From positions 1-64,000 of the forward strand of contig NZ_JOII01000016.1 of NCBI RefSeq assembly GCF_000719955.1: a stretch of DNA of 64,000 nucleotides, in the 5' to 3' direction. The stretch is from Streptomyces albidoflavus. Its GTDB lineage: Bacteria; Actinomycetota; Actinomycetes; Streptomycetales; Streptomycetaceae. The notes under the pieces are model-generated. The model was not told where the DNA came from, did no database searches, and saw only the letters and a list, made by a program, of their open reading frames with translations. Positions 35,817 through 43,808 of this stretch are shown here, piece by piece; within the stretch, counting starts at the first letter, position 1, and each line of letters begins with the position of its first letter. Both the position numbers and the translations under genes were made by a program.

Positions 35817-36101
35817 TCACTGATCGTCCCGCCGCTTCTCCGGGGGCCGGGTCGAGCGGCCCGGCGGGACGAGCTGCGGCGGCTGGGTGTGGTGGCGGAT
35901 GCGGCGGGTGACGACCACGAGGTCGAGGACCGCTACCAGCCAGAGGACGGCGCAGAGCGCCGCCCAGCGGGGCTCGTCGACGAGGGCGAAGGCGACCACT
36001 CCCGCCAGGGTCCAGACGACGCCGAAGACGCCGAGGGCCCGGCGCATGCGCAGTGGACTGCGTGCCGTCGTCGGTTCGGTTCCCGTGCGGCCTGTGCGCA
36101 T
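35817..36101 (-). CDS. Small membrane protein, DUF6343-like
   Basis: 94-aa protein with an N-terminal TEPTTARSPLRMRRAL segment typical of the Streptomyces DUF6343 group, two transmembrane helices (about residues 22-41 and 45-64) and a basic Pro-rich C-terminus. Function unknown. The start at 36101 is firm: GGAGGTG, the full anti-16S match, lies 6 nt upstream (plus 36108-36114). It follows the S4 gene on the same strand by about 60 nt. Confidence 0.82.
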   Translation of the reverse strand: MRTGRTGTEPTTARSPLRMRRALGVFGVVWTLAGVVAFALVDEPRWAALCAVLWLVAVLDLVVVTRRIRHHTQPPQLVPPGRSTRPPEKRRDDQ

Positions 36102-36160
36102 CGCTCTCACCTCCGCTCCCTTTCCATGGTGCACCCGGGGGAGGGGGTGGCGGGAGCGGC

Positions 36161-36553
36161 TCAGCCGTCCAGGCCGCGCAGCCGCTCCATCTCGCGGCGG
36201 TCCCGCTTGGTCGGGCGGCCCGCGCCCCGGTCGCGTACGCCGGCGGGGGCGACCGCCTCGCGCGGCGGCGGGGGCGGGCTGTTGTCGACGTAGGCGGTGA
36301 CGGCGACCGGGGCGCCGACCCGCTTGCGCAGTACGGCGCTCACCTTCACCAGGCGGTCCCGGCCGCCGTACCGCAGCGCGACCTCGTCGCCGACGCGGAC
36401 CGGCTGGGCGGGCTTGGCGCGCTCGCCGTTGACCCGGACGTGCCCGGCGCGGCACGCGGCCGCCCCCGCCGACCGGGTCTTGACCAGCCGTACCGCCCAG
36501 ATCCAGGCGTCCACCCGTACCGAACCGCCGCCCTGCGAAGCCTCCGTAGCCAT
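36161..36553 (-). CDS. S4-domain RNA-binding protein (Hsp15-like)
   Basis: 130-aa protein with an S4 RNA-binding domain (VRVDAWIWAVRLVKTRSAGAAACRAGHVRVNGERAKPAQPVRVGDEV), the form found in Hsp15/HslR, which rescues stalled 50S subunits. The basic C-terminal tail (RPTKRDRREMERLRGLDG) also fits. ATG at 36553 has TATGCT 6 nt upstream and no ribosome site, so a leaderless transcript is likely. Confidence 0.88.
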   Translation of the reverse strand: MATEASQGGGSVRVDAWIWAVRLVKTRSAGAAACRAGHVRVNGERAKPAQPVRVGDEVALRYGGRDRLVKVSAVLRKRVGAPVAVTAYVDNSPPPPPREAVAPAGVRDRGAGRPTKRDRREMERLRGLDG

Positions 36554-36559
36554 GCGTCG

Positions 36560-36565
36560 AGCATA
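36560..36565 (-). promoter_or_regulatory. -10 element for leaderless S4 transcript
   Basis: TATGCT on the minus strand, 6 nt before the ATG. Confidence 0.55.
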
Positions 36566-36680
36566 GAACGGGAGCCCCGGCGTGCCGTCCCGCTGCCGCC
36601 ACGGACCCCTGCGGATATTGCGGGCTGTTCCGGACGAAGCAGGTGATCCCGCCGAGGTGGCGGGCCGGTGAGGGGGCGGT

Positions 36681-38138
36681 ATGGAACCGGGGAGCACGCC
36701 CGCGCGGAAGTTCGCCTTCCCCAGCGCGATCACCGTCCTGGCCGCCGTCACCCTCGCCGTCTGGCTGCTGGCCTTCCTCATCCCCTCCGGCCGGTACGAG
36801 CGGAACGCCGACGGCGCGCCCGTCGAGGGGACGTACCGGCGGGTCGAGAGCGGGCAGAGCCTCACCGACCGGTTCGACGACCTCTTCCTCGCCCCGGTCA
36901 ACGGCCTCTACGGCATTCAGGACGCCGCCTCGGGCGAGGTCGGCCCCGACTTCAGCGGCGAGCTGTACGGCAGCGCCGGCGTCTTCCTCTTCGTCCTCGC
37001 CATCGGCGCCTTCATCACCGTCGTCCTCGCCACCGGCGCCCTCGACCGGGGTATCAGCCGCCTCGCGCACCGGCTGCGCCGGCGCGGCACCCTGCTGATC
37101 GCCGGGATCATGGGGATCTTCTCGCTGCTGGGGACGGTCGAGGGCTGGGCCGAGGAGACCCTGGGCTTCTACGGCCTGATCGTCCCGCTGATGCTGGCCC
37201 TCGGCTACGACCGGATGGTGGCCACCGGCACCATCATCCTCGGCTCCGGCGTCGGCGTGCTCTGCTCCACGGTCAACCCCTTCGCCACCGGCGTCGCCTC
37301 CTCGGCCGCCGGCATCTCGCTGGGTGACGGCATCGTGCTGCGCGCCGCGATGTGGCTGGTGCTCACCGCCGCCACCATCGCCTACGTCGCCCGGTACGCG
37401 GGCCGGGTGCGGCGCGACCCGGCCCGCTCGCTCAGCGGCTTCCTCCCCGGCGACCGCGAGCAGGCGGCCGAGGCGGCGGGGGAGCCGCCGGGACTGACCG
37501 GGTTGCACCGGGCCGTGCTGGTCGTGGTCGCCCTGGTCTTCGCCTTCATGGTCTTCTCCGTGGTGCCCTGGTCCAGTGCGCTGACCGGGGACGCCGACGC
37601 CGAGCCGTACGGCTTCGAACTCGGCTGGTCCTTCCCGCACCTCGCCGCGCTCTTCCTGGCCGCCGCCGTGCTGGTGGGGCTGGTGGCGCGGATGGGGGAG
37701 CAGCGGCTGAGCGCGACCCTGGTCCAGGGCGCGGGGGACTTCATCTCCCCGGGCCTGGTCATCGTGCTGGCCCGCGGGGTCACGGTGATCATGAACAACG
37801 CGCAGGTCACCGACACCGTGCTGCACTCGGTGGAGAGCGCCGTGCGCGGCACCTCCTCGGCGCTCTTCGCGGTCGTCGTCTTCGTCGTCAACCTCCCGCT
37901 GGCCTTCCTGATCCCCTCCAGCTCGGGCCACGCCACGCTCTCCATGCCGATCCTCGCGCCGCTCGCCGACTTCGCCGGGGTTTCCCGGGCCGTCGTGGTC
38001 ACCGCCTGGCAGTCGGCCAGCGGCTGGATGAACCTGTGGGTGCCCACCACCGCCGTCACCATCGTTGCGGGGTCGCGCTGGCCAAGGTCCGCTACCTGCG
38101 GTTCGCCGCGCCCCTGCTCGCCGTCCTCGCCGTGCTGA
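36681..38138 (+). CDS. YfcC/DcuC-family membrane transporter, frameshifted near C-terminus
   Basis: Integral membrane carrier with about 12 hydrophobic segments, of the YfcC/C4-dicarboxylate anaerobic carrier superfamily; substrates in the family include amino acids and dicarboxylates, and this one cannot be assigned. Motifs are LIPSGRYERNADG, GTVEGWAEETLGFYGLIVPLMLALGYD, GSGVGVLCSTVNPFATGVASSAAG and LAFLIPSSSGHATLSMPILAPLADFAGV. The frame breaks at 38067-38072: after TTAVTIVAG it reads a Ser/Pro/Cys-rich tail to a TGA at 38138. One G added to the GGGG run would restore GVALAKVRYLRFAAPLLAVLAV... ending at 38176 (about 498 aa). The last helix is therefore lost as written. GAGGGGG precedes the ATG. 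Confidence 0.8.
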   Translation: MEPGSTPARKFAFPSAITVLAAVTLAVWLLAFLIPSGRYERNADGAPVEGTYRRVESGQSLTDRFDDLFLAPVNGLYGIQDAASGEVGPDFSGELYGSAGVFLFVLAIGAFITVVLATGALDRGISRLAHRLRRRGTLLIAGIMGIFSLLGTVEGWAEETLGFYGLIVPLMLALGYDRMVATGTIILGSGVGVLCSTVNPFATGVASSAAGISLGDGIVLRAAMWLVLTAATIAYVARYAGRVRRDPARSLSGFLPGDREQAAEAAGEPPGLTGLHRAVLVVVALVFAFMVFSVVPWSSALTGDADAEPYGFELGWSFPHLAALFLAAAVLVGLVARMGEQRLSATLVQGAGDFISPGLVIVLARGVTVIMNNAQVTDTVLHSVESAVRGTSSALFAVVVFVVNLPLAFLIPSSSGHATLSMPILAPLADFAGVSRAVVVTAWQSASGWMNLWVPTTAVTIVAGSRWPRSATCGSPRPCSPSSPC

Positions 38139-38176
38139 TCTGCGGGTTCCTGGCGCTGGGGGCCGTGCTCAGCTGA
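38067..38176 (+). pseudogene. Out-of-frame 3' end of the YfcC-like transporter
   Basis: From 38069 the next frame encodes GVALAKVRYLRFAAPLLAVL and a final hydrophobic helix to TGA at 38174-38176, continuing the transporter. The G4 run at 38069-38072 is the likely site of a one-base loss, either real or a sequencing error. Confidence 0.75.
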
Positions 38177-38756
38177 CCGGGCCCGGCGCCCTGAGCGGAT
38201 AGGTGACCCGGTCCCGCCAGCCGAGCCCGTCGTGGACGATGAGGCGGACGCCGGTGACGCGGCAGGTGACGGGCAGGGCCGGGGCCAGCCGCGCCCGGAC
38301 CGCGCCGAACTGTTCGCCGTGGGCCACCGTGACGTGCGGCTCCAGCCCCTCGGGCCCGAAGATCCCCCGGTACGGCACGGCCTCGGGCCAGTGGGCGCGT
38401 ACGGCGCCGGTGAGCGCGGCCAGCGGGCCGGCGGGTTCGGGGGCGAGGAAGAGCACGCCCGGCTCCTCGCGGAAAGCGGCGAAGCGGAGCGTGAAGGGGG
38501 CGTGCGAGGCGAAGAGGGCGCGCAGCGTCGCTTCCGTGCCGCCGGGGTCCGCCGAGCCGGGCCGGACGCGGGCGACGGGGAGGAAGGGGTAGAGGACCGT
38601 GGCGTGGGCGCGGATGCCGGTGGTCACCAGCGGGTCCAGTGCCGGGAGCGGAACGGTGAGCGCGGTGTCCCCGGCGCGGTCGCCCCAGCCGTTCTCCTCG
38701 GCGGGGCCGTCCTGGCGGGCGGAGAGCTGCTCGGTCACGAGGAGCCATGCTCGCAT
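38169..38756 (-). CDS. 2'-5' RNA ligase / 2H phosphoesterase family protein
   Basis: Two HxTx motifs, HATVLYPF and HVTVAHG, define the 2H phosphoesterase superfamily (LigT/ThpR, cyclic phosphodiesterases). 195 aa, consistent with that fold. Likely acts on RNA ends or cyclic nucleotides; substrate unknown. Its 3' end overlaps the restored end of the convergent transporter by 8 nt. ATG at 38756; no clear ribosome site, and GTG at 38738 is an in-frame alternative. Confidence 0.83.
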   Translation of the reverse strand: MRAWLLVTEQLSARQDGPAEENGWGDRAGDTALTVPLPALDPLVTTGIRAHATVLYPFLPVARVRPGSADPGGTEATLRALFASHAPFTLRFAAFREEPGVLFLAPEPAGPLAALTGAVRAHWPEAVPYRGIFGPEGLEPHVTVAHGEQFGAVRARLAPALPVTCRVTGVRLIVHDGLGWRDRVTYPLRAPGPVS

Positions 38757-38793
38757 CCGTACCGCTGCGCGCGGGGTGCGGGTTCCGGGTGGG

Positions 38794-39231
38794 TCAGTCC
38801 TCGCCGCGCCGGGGCGGCGGGAAGTGGCCGGCGCCGACCGTCCGCGACCAGGCGGGGGTGGTGCCGGTGAGCCGGCAGAGCGCCAGGTAGAGCGGGATGG
38901 GCGGGGTGTACGGCGCGTCGCCGTCGGGGCAGTGCAGCAGCACCGGCGCGGCGTCGGTCTCCGGGAGCAGCGCGCCGGGCGAGTAGTAGGAGGGCATCGG
39001 CCATTCCAGCGCGACGTCCGAGCCGGCGGGGACCACCCACCACCACAGGCCCTGGTCGGCGTAGACGCAGCCGACGCGGGGGAGGCGGGTCATGATCCGG
39101 TGCGAGAAGTCCTCAGGGATGCCGACCGCGTCGCAGCCCAGCTGGGTGCGCATGCCCGGCGGCAGCTCCAGGCGCCGGGGCGGCGGGGGGACGCTCTGCC
39201 GGGTCCGGGAGAGCCGTGTCAGCGTGTCCAT
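38794..39231 (-). CDS. Conserved hypothetical protein near WhiJ-like unit
   Basis: 145-aa protein without a recognised domain. It shows a Pro-rich N-terminus, LPPGMRTQLGCDAVGIPEDFSHRIMTRLPRVGCVYADQGLWWWVVPAGSDVALEWP and an aromatic-rich middle. Similar proteins sit beside anti-sigma-like ATPases in Streptomyces (recollection, unchecked). It follows the ATPase gene by 33 nt on the same strand, so the two probably form an operon. ATG at 39231 chosen; TTG at 39261 is possible. Confidence 0.7.
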   Translation of the reverse strand: MDTLTRLSRTRQSVPPPPRRLELPPGMRTQLGCDAVGIPEDFSHRIMTRLPRVGCVYADQGLWWWVVPAGSDVALEWPMPSYYSPGALLPETDAAPVLLHCPDGDAPYTPPIPLYLALCRLTGTTPAWSRTVGAGHFPPPRRGED

Positions 39232-39264
39232 GCTCAGCCGTCGCGATGTGAGTGTCCGCAAGTT

Positions 39265-39753
39265 TCAGGCCCCGCTTCCCAGGTCGTGCGACGGTCGCGC
39301 CGGTAGTTCCGCCCAGACGGTGAGCCCCGTGCCGGTCTCCGCCTCCAGCGCGCCCCAGGCGCTGGCGAGGGCGGCGACGAGCAGCAGGCCCCGGCCGTGC
39401 TCCTCGGCGGGTCTGCCCTCGGCGGGGCGCGGCCCGGAGCCGGCGTGCCCCTCGTCGCGGACGGCTATCCGCAGGCACTCGCCCTCGCGCAGGCTGCGCA
39501 GCTCGCAGGTGATGCGGCGGCTCGTGGTGTGCACGATCGCGTTGGTCACCAGCTCGGAGACGACCAGGTCGGCCGCCTCGCGGGTGTCCGGGCACACCGG
39601 CCAGCCCGCCAGTCGCTCGCGGGTCAGTCTGCGGGCCTCGGAGGCCGAGCGCGGATGGGCGGCCACGTCGAAGCTGCAACAGCGTTCGGCGGCGGCGCCC
39701 TGCGGGGGGAGGACGGCGGGAGCTAAGGGGGCGGGCGGAGTCACGTCAGCCAC
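39265..39753 (-). CDS. ATP-binding protein, RsbW-type anti-sigma kinase fold
   Basis: HATPase_c_2 protein like RsbW/SpoIIAB: SEARRLTRERLAGWPVCPDTREAADLVVSELVTNAIVHT is the N-box helix with Glu-Asn, and VRDEGHAGSG and HGRGLLLVAALASAWG are the G1 and G2 boxes. 162 aa from GTG at 39753; GTG 39744 and TTG 39780 are alternatives. It may bind or phosphorylate an anti-anti-sigma factor. It is divergent from the XRE gene across a palindrome, the arrangement of WhiJ/AbaA-type loci in Streptomyces. Confidence 0.85.
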   Translation of the reverse strand: MADVTPPAPLAPAVLPPQGAAAERCCSFDVAAHPRSASEARRLTRERLAGWPVCPDTREAADLVVSELVTNAIVHTTSRRITCELRSLREGECLRIAVRDEGHAGSGPRPAEGRPAEEHGRGLLLVAALASAWGALEAETGTGLTVWAELPARPSHDLGSGA

Positions 39754-39784
39754 TATCGCCCCGCCACAGACACTTGGCAAGGGT

Positions 39785-39805
39785 CACTCTGAAAAGTTCA
39801 CAGTG
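39785..39805. promoter_or_regulatory. Palindromic candidate operator between ATPase and XRE genes
   Basis: CACTCTGAA-AAG-TTCACAGTG is an inverted repeat with one mismatch in nine, in the ~115-bp divergent region. Likely the site of the adjacent XRE regulator (inference). Confidence 0.55.
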
Positions 39806-39868
39806 CAGTGTCCTGAGGGCGATACGCATGGCACACTGCTCGCTAACAGCTCGTCAGTGGAGGTCGAC

Positions 39869-40729
39869 GTGAGCGAACCGCGGTCCGCACCGACCGTCGG
39901 CCAGGTCGTGCTGGGCAGACGCCTGCAGGACCTGCGCGAAGGCGCGGGACTGAAGAGGGAGGAGGCGGCGCGCGTCCTACGGGTCGCCCCCGCCACCGTG
40001 CGCCGGATGGAGACCGCCGAGGTCGCCCTCAAGATCCCCTACCTGCACCTCCTGCTGAAGGCGTACGGCGTCGGCGACGAGGAGGCGGAAGCCTTCATCA
40101 CCCTCGCCGAGGAGTCCAACCGCCCCGGCTGGTGGCAGCGGTACCACGACATCCTGCCCGGCTGGTTCAGCATGTACGTGAGCCTGGAGGGCGCCGCGAC
40201 CCTCCTGCGCAGCTACGAACCGCACTTCGCCCCCGGACTCCTGCAGACCGAGGAGTACGCCCGGGCCGTCCTGGTCTCGGGGGCGGTCGGGCAGACCAGC
40301 CCGGACGACATCGAACGCCACGTCGCCCTGCGGATGCAGCGGCAGAGCCTGCTGGAGCGCGAGGACGCGCCCCGGCTCTGGGTGGTGATGGACGAGACGG
40401 CGCTGCGCAGGCCCGTCGCCGAACCAGCCGTGATGCGGGCCCAGATCGACCGACTGCTGGACATGGCCGAACGGCCGCACATCACCCTGCAGATCAGCGA
40501 GTTCGCGTCCGGACCCCATCCGGGCACGTACGGCCCCTTCGTCCTCTTCCGGTTCGGCGAGCCCGAACTCCCGGACATGGTCTACAGCGAGTACCTGACC
40601 GGTGCCGTCTACCTCGACGCCCGCGCCGAGGTGGTCACCTACCTGGAGGTCATGGACCGCATGGCGGCGCATGCCGCGACAGCACATCGCACCAAGGAAA
40701 TCCTCAAGGATCTCCGCAAGGAGTACTAA
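39869..40729 (+). CDS. XRE-family regulator with DUF5753 (WhiJ-like)
   Basis: DNA-binding regulator: N-terminal HTH (LGRRLQDLREGAGLKREEAARVLRVAPATVRRMETAEV, about residues 14-52) and a C-terminal DUF5753 domain (YVSLEGAATLLRSYEPHFAPGLLQTEEYARAVL, HITLQISEFASGPHPG, MVYSEYLTGAVYL). In S. coelicolor WhiJ, a protein of this family, represses development together with a small DUF397 partner; the partner gene follows here. GTG at 39869 has GGAGGT upstream but only 4 nt away. 286 aa. The stop overlaps the DUF397 start (TAATG). Confidence 0.92.
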   Translation: MSEPRSAPTVGQVVLGRRLQDLREGAGLKREEAARVLRVAPATVRRMETAEVALKIPYLHLLLKAYGVGDEEAEAFITLAEESNRPGWWQRYHDILPGWFSMYVSLEGAATLLRSYEPHFAPGLLQTEEYARAVLVSGAVGQTSPDDIERHVALRMQRQSLLEREDAPRLWVVMDETALRRPVAEPAVMRAQIDRLLDMAERPHITLQISEFASGPHPGTYGPFVLFRFGEPELPDMVYSEYLTGAVYLDARAEVVTYLEVMDRMAAHAATAHRTKEILKDLRKEY

Positions 40730-40971
40730 TGGACCGGTCCCCCATATACAGCGGCATGCCCGCCCGCGAACTCGGCACCTCCGGCTGGCGCAAGCCCTGG
40801 AGCGGCGGCAACGGCGGCAACTGCGTGGAGGCCATGCGGCTGGACGACGGGCGCGTCGCGGTGCGCCAGTCCGCCGACCCGGACGGGCCCGCGCTCATCT
40901 ACACCCACGGCGAGATCAGCGCCTTCATCCAGGGCGCCAAGACCGGCAAGGCCGACTTCCTGATCTCCTGA
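40729..40971 (+). CDS. DUF397 small regulatory partner
   Basis: 80-aa protein with the DUF397 pattern: WRKPWSGGNGGNCVEAM, VAVRQSADPDGPALIYT and a Phe-containing end (EISAFIQGAKTGKADFL). DUF397 proteins act with the XRE/DUF5753 regulator encoded just upstream, probably by modulating its DNA binding. The genes overlap (TAATG) and AAGGAG lies 5 nt before the ATG, so expression is coupled. Confidence 0.92.
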   Translation: MDRSPIYSGMPARELGTSGWRKPWSGGNGGNCVEAMRLDDGRVAVRQSADPDGPALIYTHGEISAFIQGAKTGKADFLIS

Positions 40972-40992
40972 CCCTCGTCCCCGCGCCCCTAC

Positions 40993-41044
40993 GGGCCCTC
41001 GTGCGCCACCCATCGTCGTGAACCGGCCAGGTGCCCGAGGGCCC
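40993..41044 (+). terminator. Possible terminator after DUF397 gene
   Basis: GGGCCCTCG pairs with CGAGGGCCC across a 34-nt loop that can itself pair in part. It lies 21 nt past the DUF397 stop; weak because of the long loop. Confidence 0.4.
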
Positions 41045-41143
41045 TTGCCGTCCCCGGGCCGATCACGTGTACTCGGCTCCTGCGCACCGGCCCCGCCGCC
41101 GGGTCCGCGTCCGATCGCTGATACTCGTCCACAGGGAGCGTGC

Positions 41144-41956
41144 ATGACCGGGCAGGAACAGAACTCCGTGTACATCGACACCACGAAGCCCCACCCGGCC
41201 CGCATCTACGACTGGTTCCTGGGCGGCAAGGACAACTATCCGGTCGACGAGGAGATGGCCCGCCAGCTCCTCACCCTCGACGCCCGCGGCCGCGACATGG
41301 CCAGAACCAACCGGGCGTTCATGCACCGCTCCACGCGCTGGCTGGCCGGCCCCGGCGGGATGCGCCAGTACCTCGACATCGGCACCGGCATCCCCACCGA
41401 ACCCAACCTCCACCAGCTCGCCCAGCAGAGCGCGCCCGACTCGCGGATCGTCTACACCGACAACGACCCGATCGTCCTGCGCCATGCCGAGGCCCTGCTC
41501 CGCTCCACGCCCGAGGGCGTCACCGAGTACCTCCAGGCCGACGCCAGGGAGCCCCGCAGCATCATCGAACAGGCCGCCAAGGTCCTCGACTTCTCCCGGC
41601 CCGTCGCCCTCTCGCTCAACGCCCTCCTCCACTTCGTCTCCGACGAGGACGGCGCCTACGAGCTGGTCCGCGACCTGGTGGCGCCGCTCGCCCCCGGCAG
41701 CCACCTCGCCCTTTCGCACGTCGCCTCCGACTTCGACCCGGAGGGCGCCGAGAAGGCCCGGCAGCTCTACGCCCAGCGCGGCCTGACCCTGGCCCCGCGC
41801 ACCCGCGAGCAGTTCAGCCGCTTCTTCGACGGCCTGGAGCTGGTCGAGCCCGGTATCTCGCTCGCCGCCGAATGGCGCCCCGAGCTGGGCGAACGCGTCG
41901 AGGTGACCGGCGACGACCCGATCCCGGGCTGGGTCGCGGTGGCCCGCAAGCCCTGA
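41144..41956 (+). CDS. SAM-dependent methyltransferase, DUF574 (Methyltransf_19)
   Basis: Streptomyces-expanded methyltransferase family. It begins IDTTKPHPARIYDWFLGGKDNYPVDEEMA, the hallmark of DUF574, followed by QYLDIGTGIPTEPNLHQLAQ (SAM motif I), VYTDNDPIVLRHAEALL and SHLALSHVASDF. 270 aa, complete. ATG has AGGGAG 6 nt upstream. Substrate unknown. Many such genes lie next to XRE/DUF397 units, as here, but a functional link is unproven. Confidence 0.9.
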   Translation: MTGQEQNSVYIDTTKPHPARIYDWFLGGKDNYPVDEEMARQLLTLDARGRDMARTNRAFMHRSTRWLAGPGGMRQYLDIGTGIPTEPNLHQLAQQSAPDSRIVYTDNDPIVLRHAEALLRSTPEGVTEYLQADAREPRSIIEQAAKVLDFSRPVALSLNALLHFVSDEDGAYELVRDLVAPLAPGSHLALSHVASDFDPEGAEKARQLYAQRGLTLAPRTREQFSRFFDGLELVEPGISLAAEWRPELGERVEVTGDDPIPGWVAVARKP

Positions 41957-41976
41957 CGGCCGCGTAGCCGGGTGCC

Positions 41977-42459
41977 TCAGCCGAGCGGGGCCGCCGCGAA
42001 GCAGGCGCAGGCCGCCGCGCAGGCGGCGCCCCGGACGTGGTTCCACACCGTCCACTCGGCGACGAACTCGCGCCACGGCGCCTCGCTGCCCGGGTCCTCG
42101 GCGTCCAGGGCGGCGAGGCGGTCGTTGCGCGGGACGTTGGCCGCGACCGTCACCCCGAACCCGCCGACCAGGTACAGGGCCGCGCCGAGGACGGCCACGA
42201 CCAGGCCGTTCTCCGGGCGCAGGACCAGCGCCAGCACGGCCAGCACCGCCGAGAGCGCCGCCGTGCCGAGGAAGACCGCCAGGAACCAGCCCTTCACGAT
42301 CACCACGTTGATCCGCTGCATCGCCGCGATGCCCTGCGCCGCGGGCAGCCCGGCGAGCGTGCGCATCACCGAGGTCGAGAAGGCGAAGAAGACCCCCGCC
42401 ACCACGCCGCTGCCCACCGCGGCGACCACGGCCGACGCGGCGAAGATTCCCTCGGACAT
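41977..42459 (-). CDS. DUF1772 membrane protein
   Basis: 160-aa protein with four hydrophobic segments and the DUF1772 pattern (GVVAGVFFAFSTSVMRTLAGLPAAQGIAAMQRINVVI, NVPRNDRLA, WREFVAEWTVWNHVRG). Relatives include anthrone oxygenase-type proteins; most are uncharacterised. ATG at 42459 with GAGGAG 6 nt upstream. Convergent with the methyltransferase, divergent from the next gene. Confidence 0.85.
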   Translation of the reverse strand: MSEGIFAASAVVAAVGSGVVAGVFFAFSTSVMRTLAGLPAAQGIAAMQRINVVIVKGWFLAVFLGTAALSAVLAVLALVLRPENGLVVAVLGAALYLVGGFGVTVAANVPRNDRLAALDAEDPGSEAPWREFVAEWTVWNHVRGAACAAACACFAAAPLG

Positions 42460-42571
42460 GGCGGCTCCTCGCTGAGACGGCCCCTGACGGAGCCTCGGAT
42501 CGACGGTTCAGCATCCTCGCCCGCCCGCCCCTCCCCGGCAAGGGCCCTGGGGTCCCCGCCGCCCGCCGGGG

Positions 42572-42577
42572 CAGGAT
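42572..42577 (+). promoter_or_regulatory. Possible -10 element 6 nt before uridine kinase-like start
   Basis: CAGGAT lies at the leaderless distance from GTG 42584. The first base deviates from TANNNT, so support is modest. Confidence 0.35.
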
Positions 42578-42583
42578 GGGACC

Positions 42584-43216
42584 GTGCGCTTCGAACCGAT
42601 CAGCCGGGACCGCCTCGCCGATGTCCTCGCCGCCCGTCTGGACGACTTGACCCCCGCCGAGGACGCCACCCGCACCCGGGTCGCCGTCGACGGCGCGGAC
42701 GCCGCCGACCCCGGGCGGCTCGCCGCCGAACTCGCCGAGCGGCTGCGCGCCCGCGGCCGGCCCGTCCTCACCGTCCCCACCCACGGCTTCCTGCGCCCCG
42801 CCTCCCTGCGGTACGAGTACGGCCACCGCGACCCGGACAGCTACCGCGACAGCTGGTTCGACGAAGGCGCCCTGTGGCGCGAGGTGTTCGGCCCGCTGGA
42901 GACCGGCGGCAGCGGCACCGTCCTGCCCGACCTCTGGGACCCCGCCACCGACCGGGCCACCCGCAGCGCCCGCCGCGCCCTGCCGCCCGGCGGCGTCCTG
43001 CTGCTGTCCGGGCCGATGCTGCTGGGCCGCTGGTTCCCCTTCGACCTCACCGTCCACCTGCACCTGACGCCCGCAGCCCTGCGCCGCCGCACCCCGGCGG
43101 ACGAACAGTGGACCCTGCCCGCCCTCGCGCGCTACGCCGAGGAGGCCGAACCCACCACCGCCGCCGACGTCGTGGTCCGCCTGGACGACCCCGAGCGCCC
43201 GGCCTGGACGGGCTGA
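42584..43216 (+). CDS. Uridine kinase-like protein with degenerate P-loop
   Basis: Resembles Streptomyces uridine kinase-family proteins: RVAVDGADAADPGRLAAELAERLRARGRPVLTVPTHGFLRPASLRYEYGHRDPDSYRDSWFDEGAL, with the phosphate-binding loop positioned at VDGADAADPG. The Lys-Ser/Thr of a real Walker A is missing, so ordinary ATP binding is doubtful. The downstream parts (GGVLLLSGPMLLGRWFPFDLTVHLHL) keep the fold. 210 aa, GTG start. Confidence 0.75.
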   Translation: MRFEPISRDRLADVLAARLDDLTPAEDATRTRVAVDGADAADPGRLAAELAERLRARGRPVLTVPTHGFLRPASLRYEYGHRDPDSYRDSWFDEGALWREVFGPLETGGSGTVLPDLWDPATDRATRSARRALPPGGVLLLSGPMLLGRWFPFDLTVHLHLTPAALRRRTPADEQWTLPALARYAEEAEPTTAADVVVRLDDPERPAWTG

Positions 43217-43310
43217 CCGGACGTCAGGAGGCCCCCCATCGGCACCTGATGTCCGAACATCGCGGTGAATCGCCTTGTGGCGCGTACCCCGGAGTCCCAG
43301 ACTGAGCGCC

Positions 43311-43808
43311 ATGTCCCAGACCACCGAACCGTCCTCCGCCGGACAGCGCCCCCGCCTCGACCACCTGGTGCTGTGGGTGGCCGACCCGGCCGCCTCGGCC
43401 GTCTTCTACCAGGAGACGCTCGCCGCCCAGCCCGTGCGCCTCGCCGAGTTCACCGCGGGCGAGGTCCCCTTCCCCTCCGTCCGGCTCAACGACGACACCA
43501 TCCTCGACCTGATGCCGCACACCATGGCCCCGCGCACCGAGGTCTTCCCCGGCGCCCACAACGGCTCCGGCCACCCCCTGAACCACTTCTGCGTCGCCCT
43601 CACCGGCACCGGGTTCGACGCCCTGGCGGCCCGGCTGGAGCGCCTGGGCGCACCCGTCTCCGAGACCGGCCGGGGCTCCTTCGGCGCCCGGGGCGCGGCG
43701 ACCCGCAGCTTCTACTTCGGTGACCCCGACGGGAACGTGATCGAGGCCCGCCACTACGACGAGGAGCCGGGCGCCGCCCGTTCCTCCGGCGAGGACGCCG
43801 GGGCCTGA
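43311..43808 (+). CDS. VOC family (glyoxalase/bleomycin-resistance fold) protein
   Basis: 165-aa vicinal-oxygen-chelate protein: two beta-alpha-beta-beta-beta units starting LDHLVLWVADPAASAVFYQETL and LNHFCVALTGTGFDALAARLERLG, ending with the typical FYFGDPDGNVIEARHYD. Candidate metal ligands are the His in LDHL, the His in NHF and the Glu in VIEA. Function could be dioxygenase, isomerase or drug binding. The ATG at 43311 fits the family; its 3' end overlaps the convergent MFS gene by 55 nt. Confidence 0.85.
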   Translation: MSQTTEPSSAGQRPRLDHLVLWVADPAASAVFYQETLAAQPVRLAEFTAGEVPFPSVRLNDDTILDLMPHTMAPRTEVFPGAHNGSGHPLNHFCVALTGTGFDALAARLERLGAPVSETGRGSFGARGAATRSFYFGDPDGNVIEARHYDEEPGAARSSGEDAGA

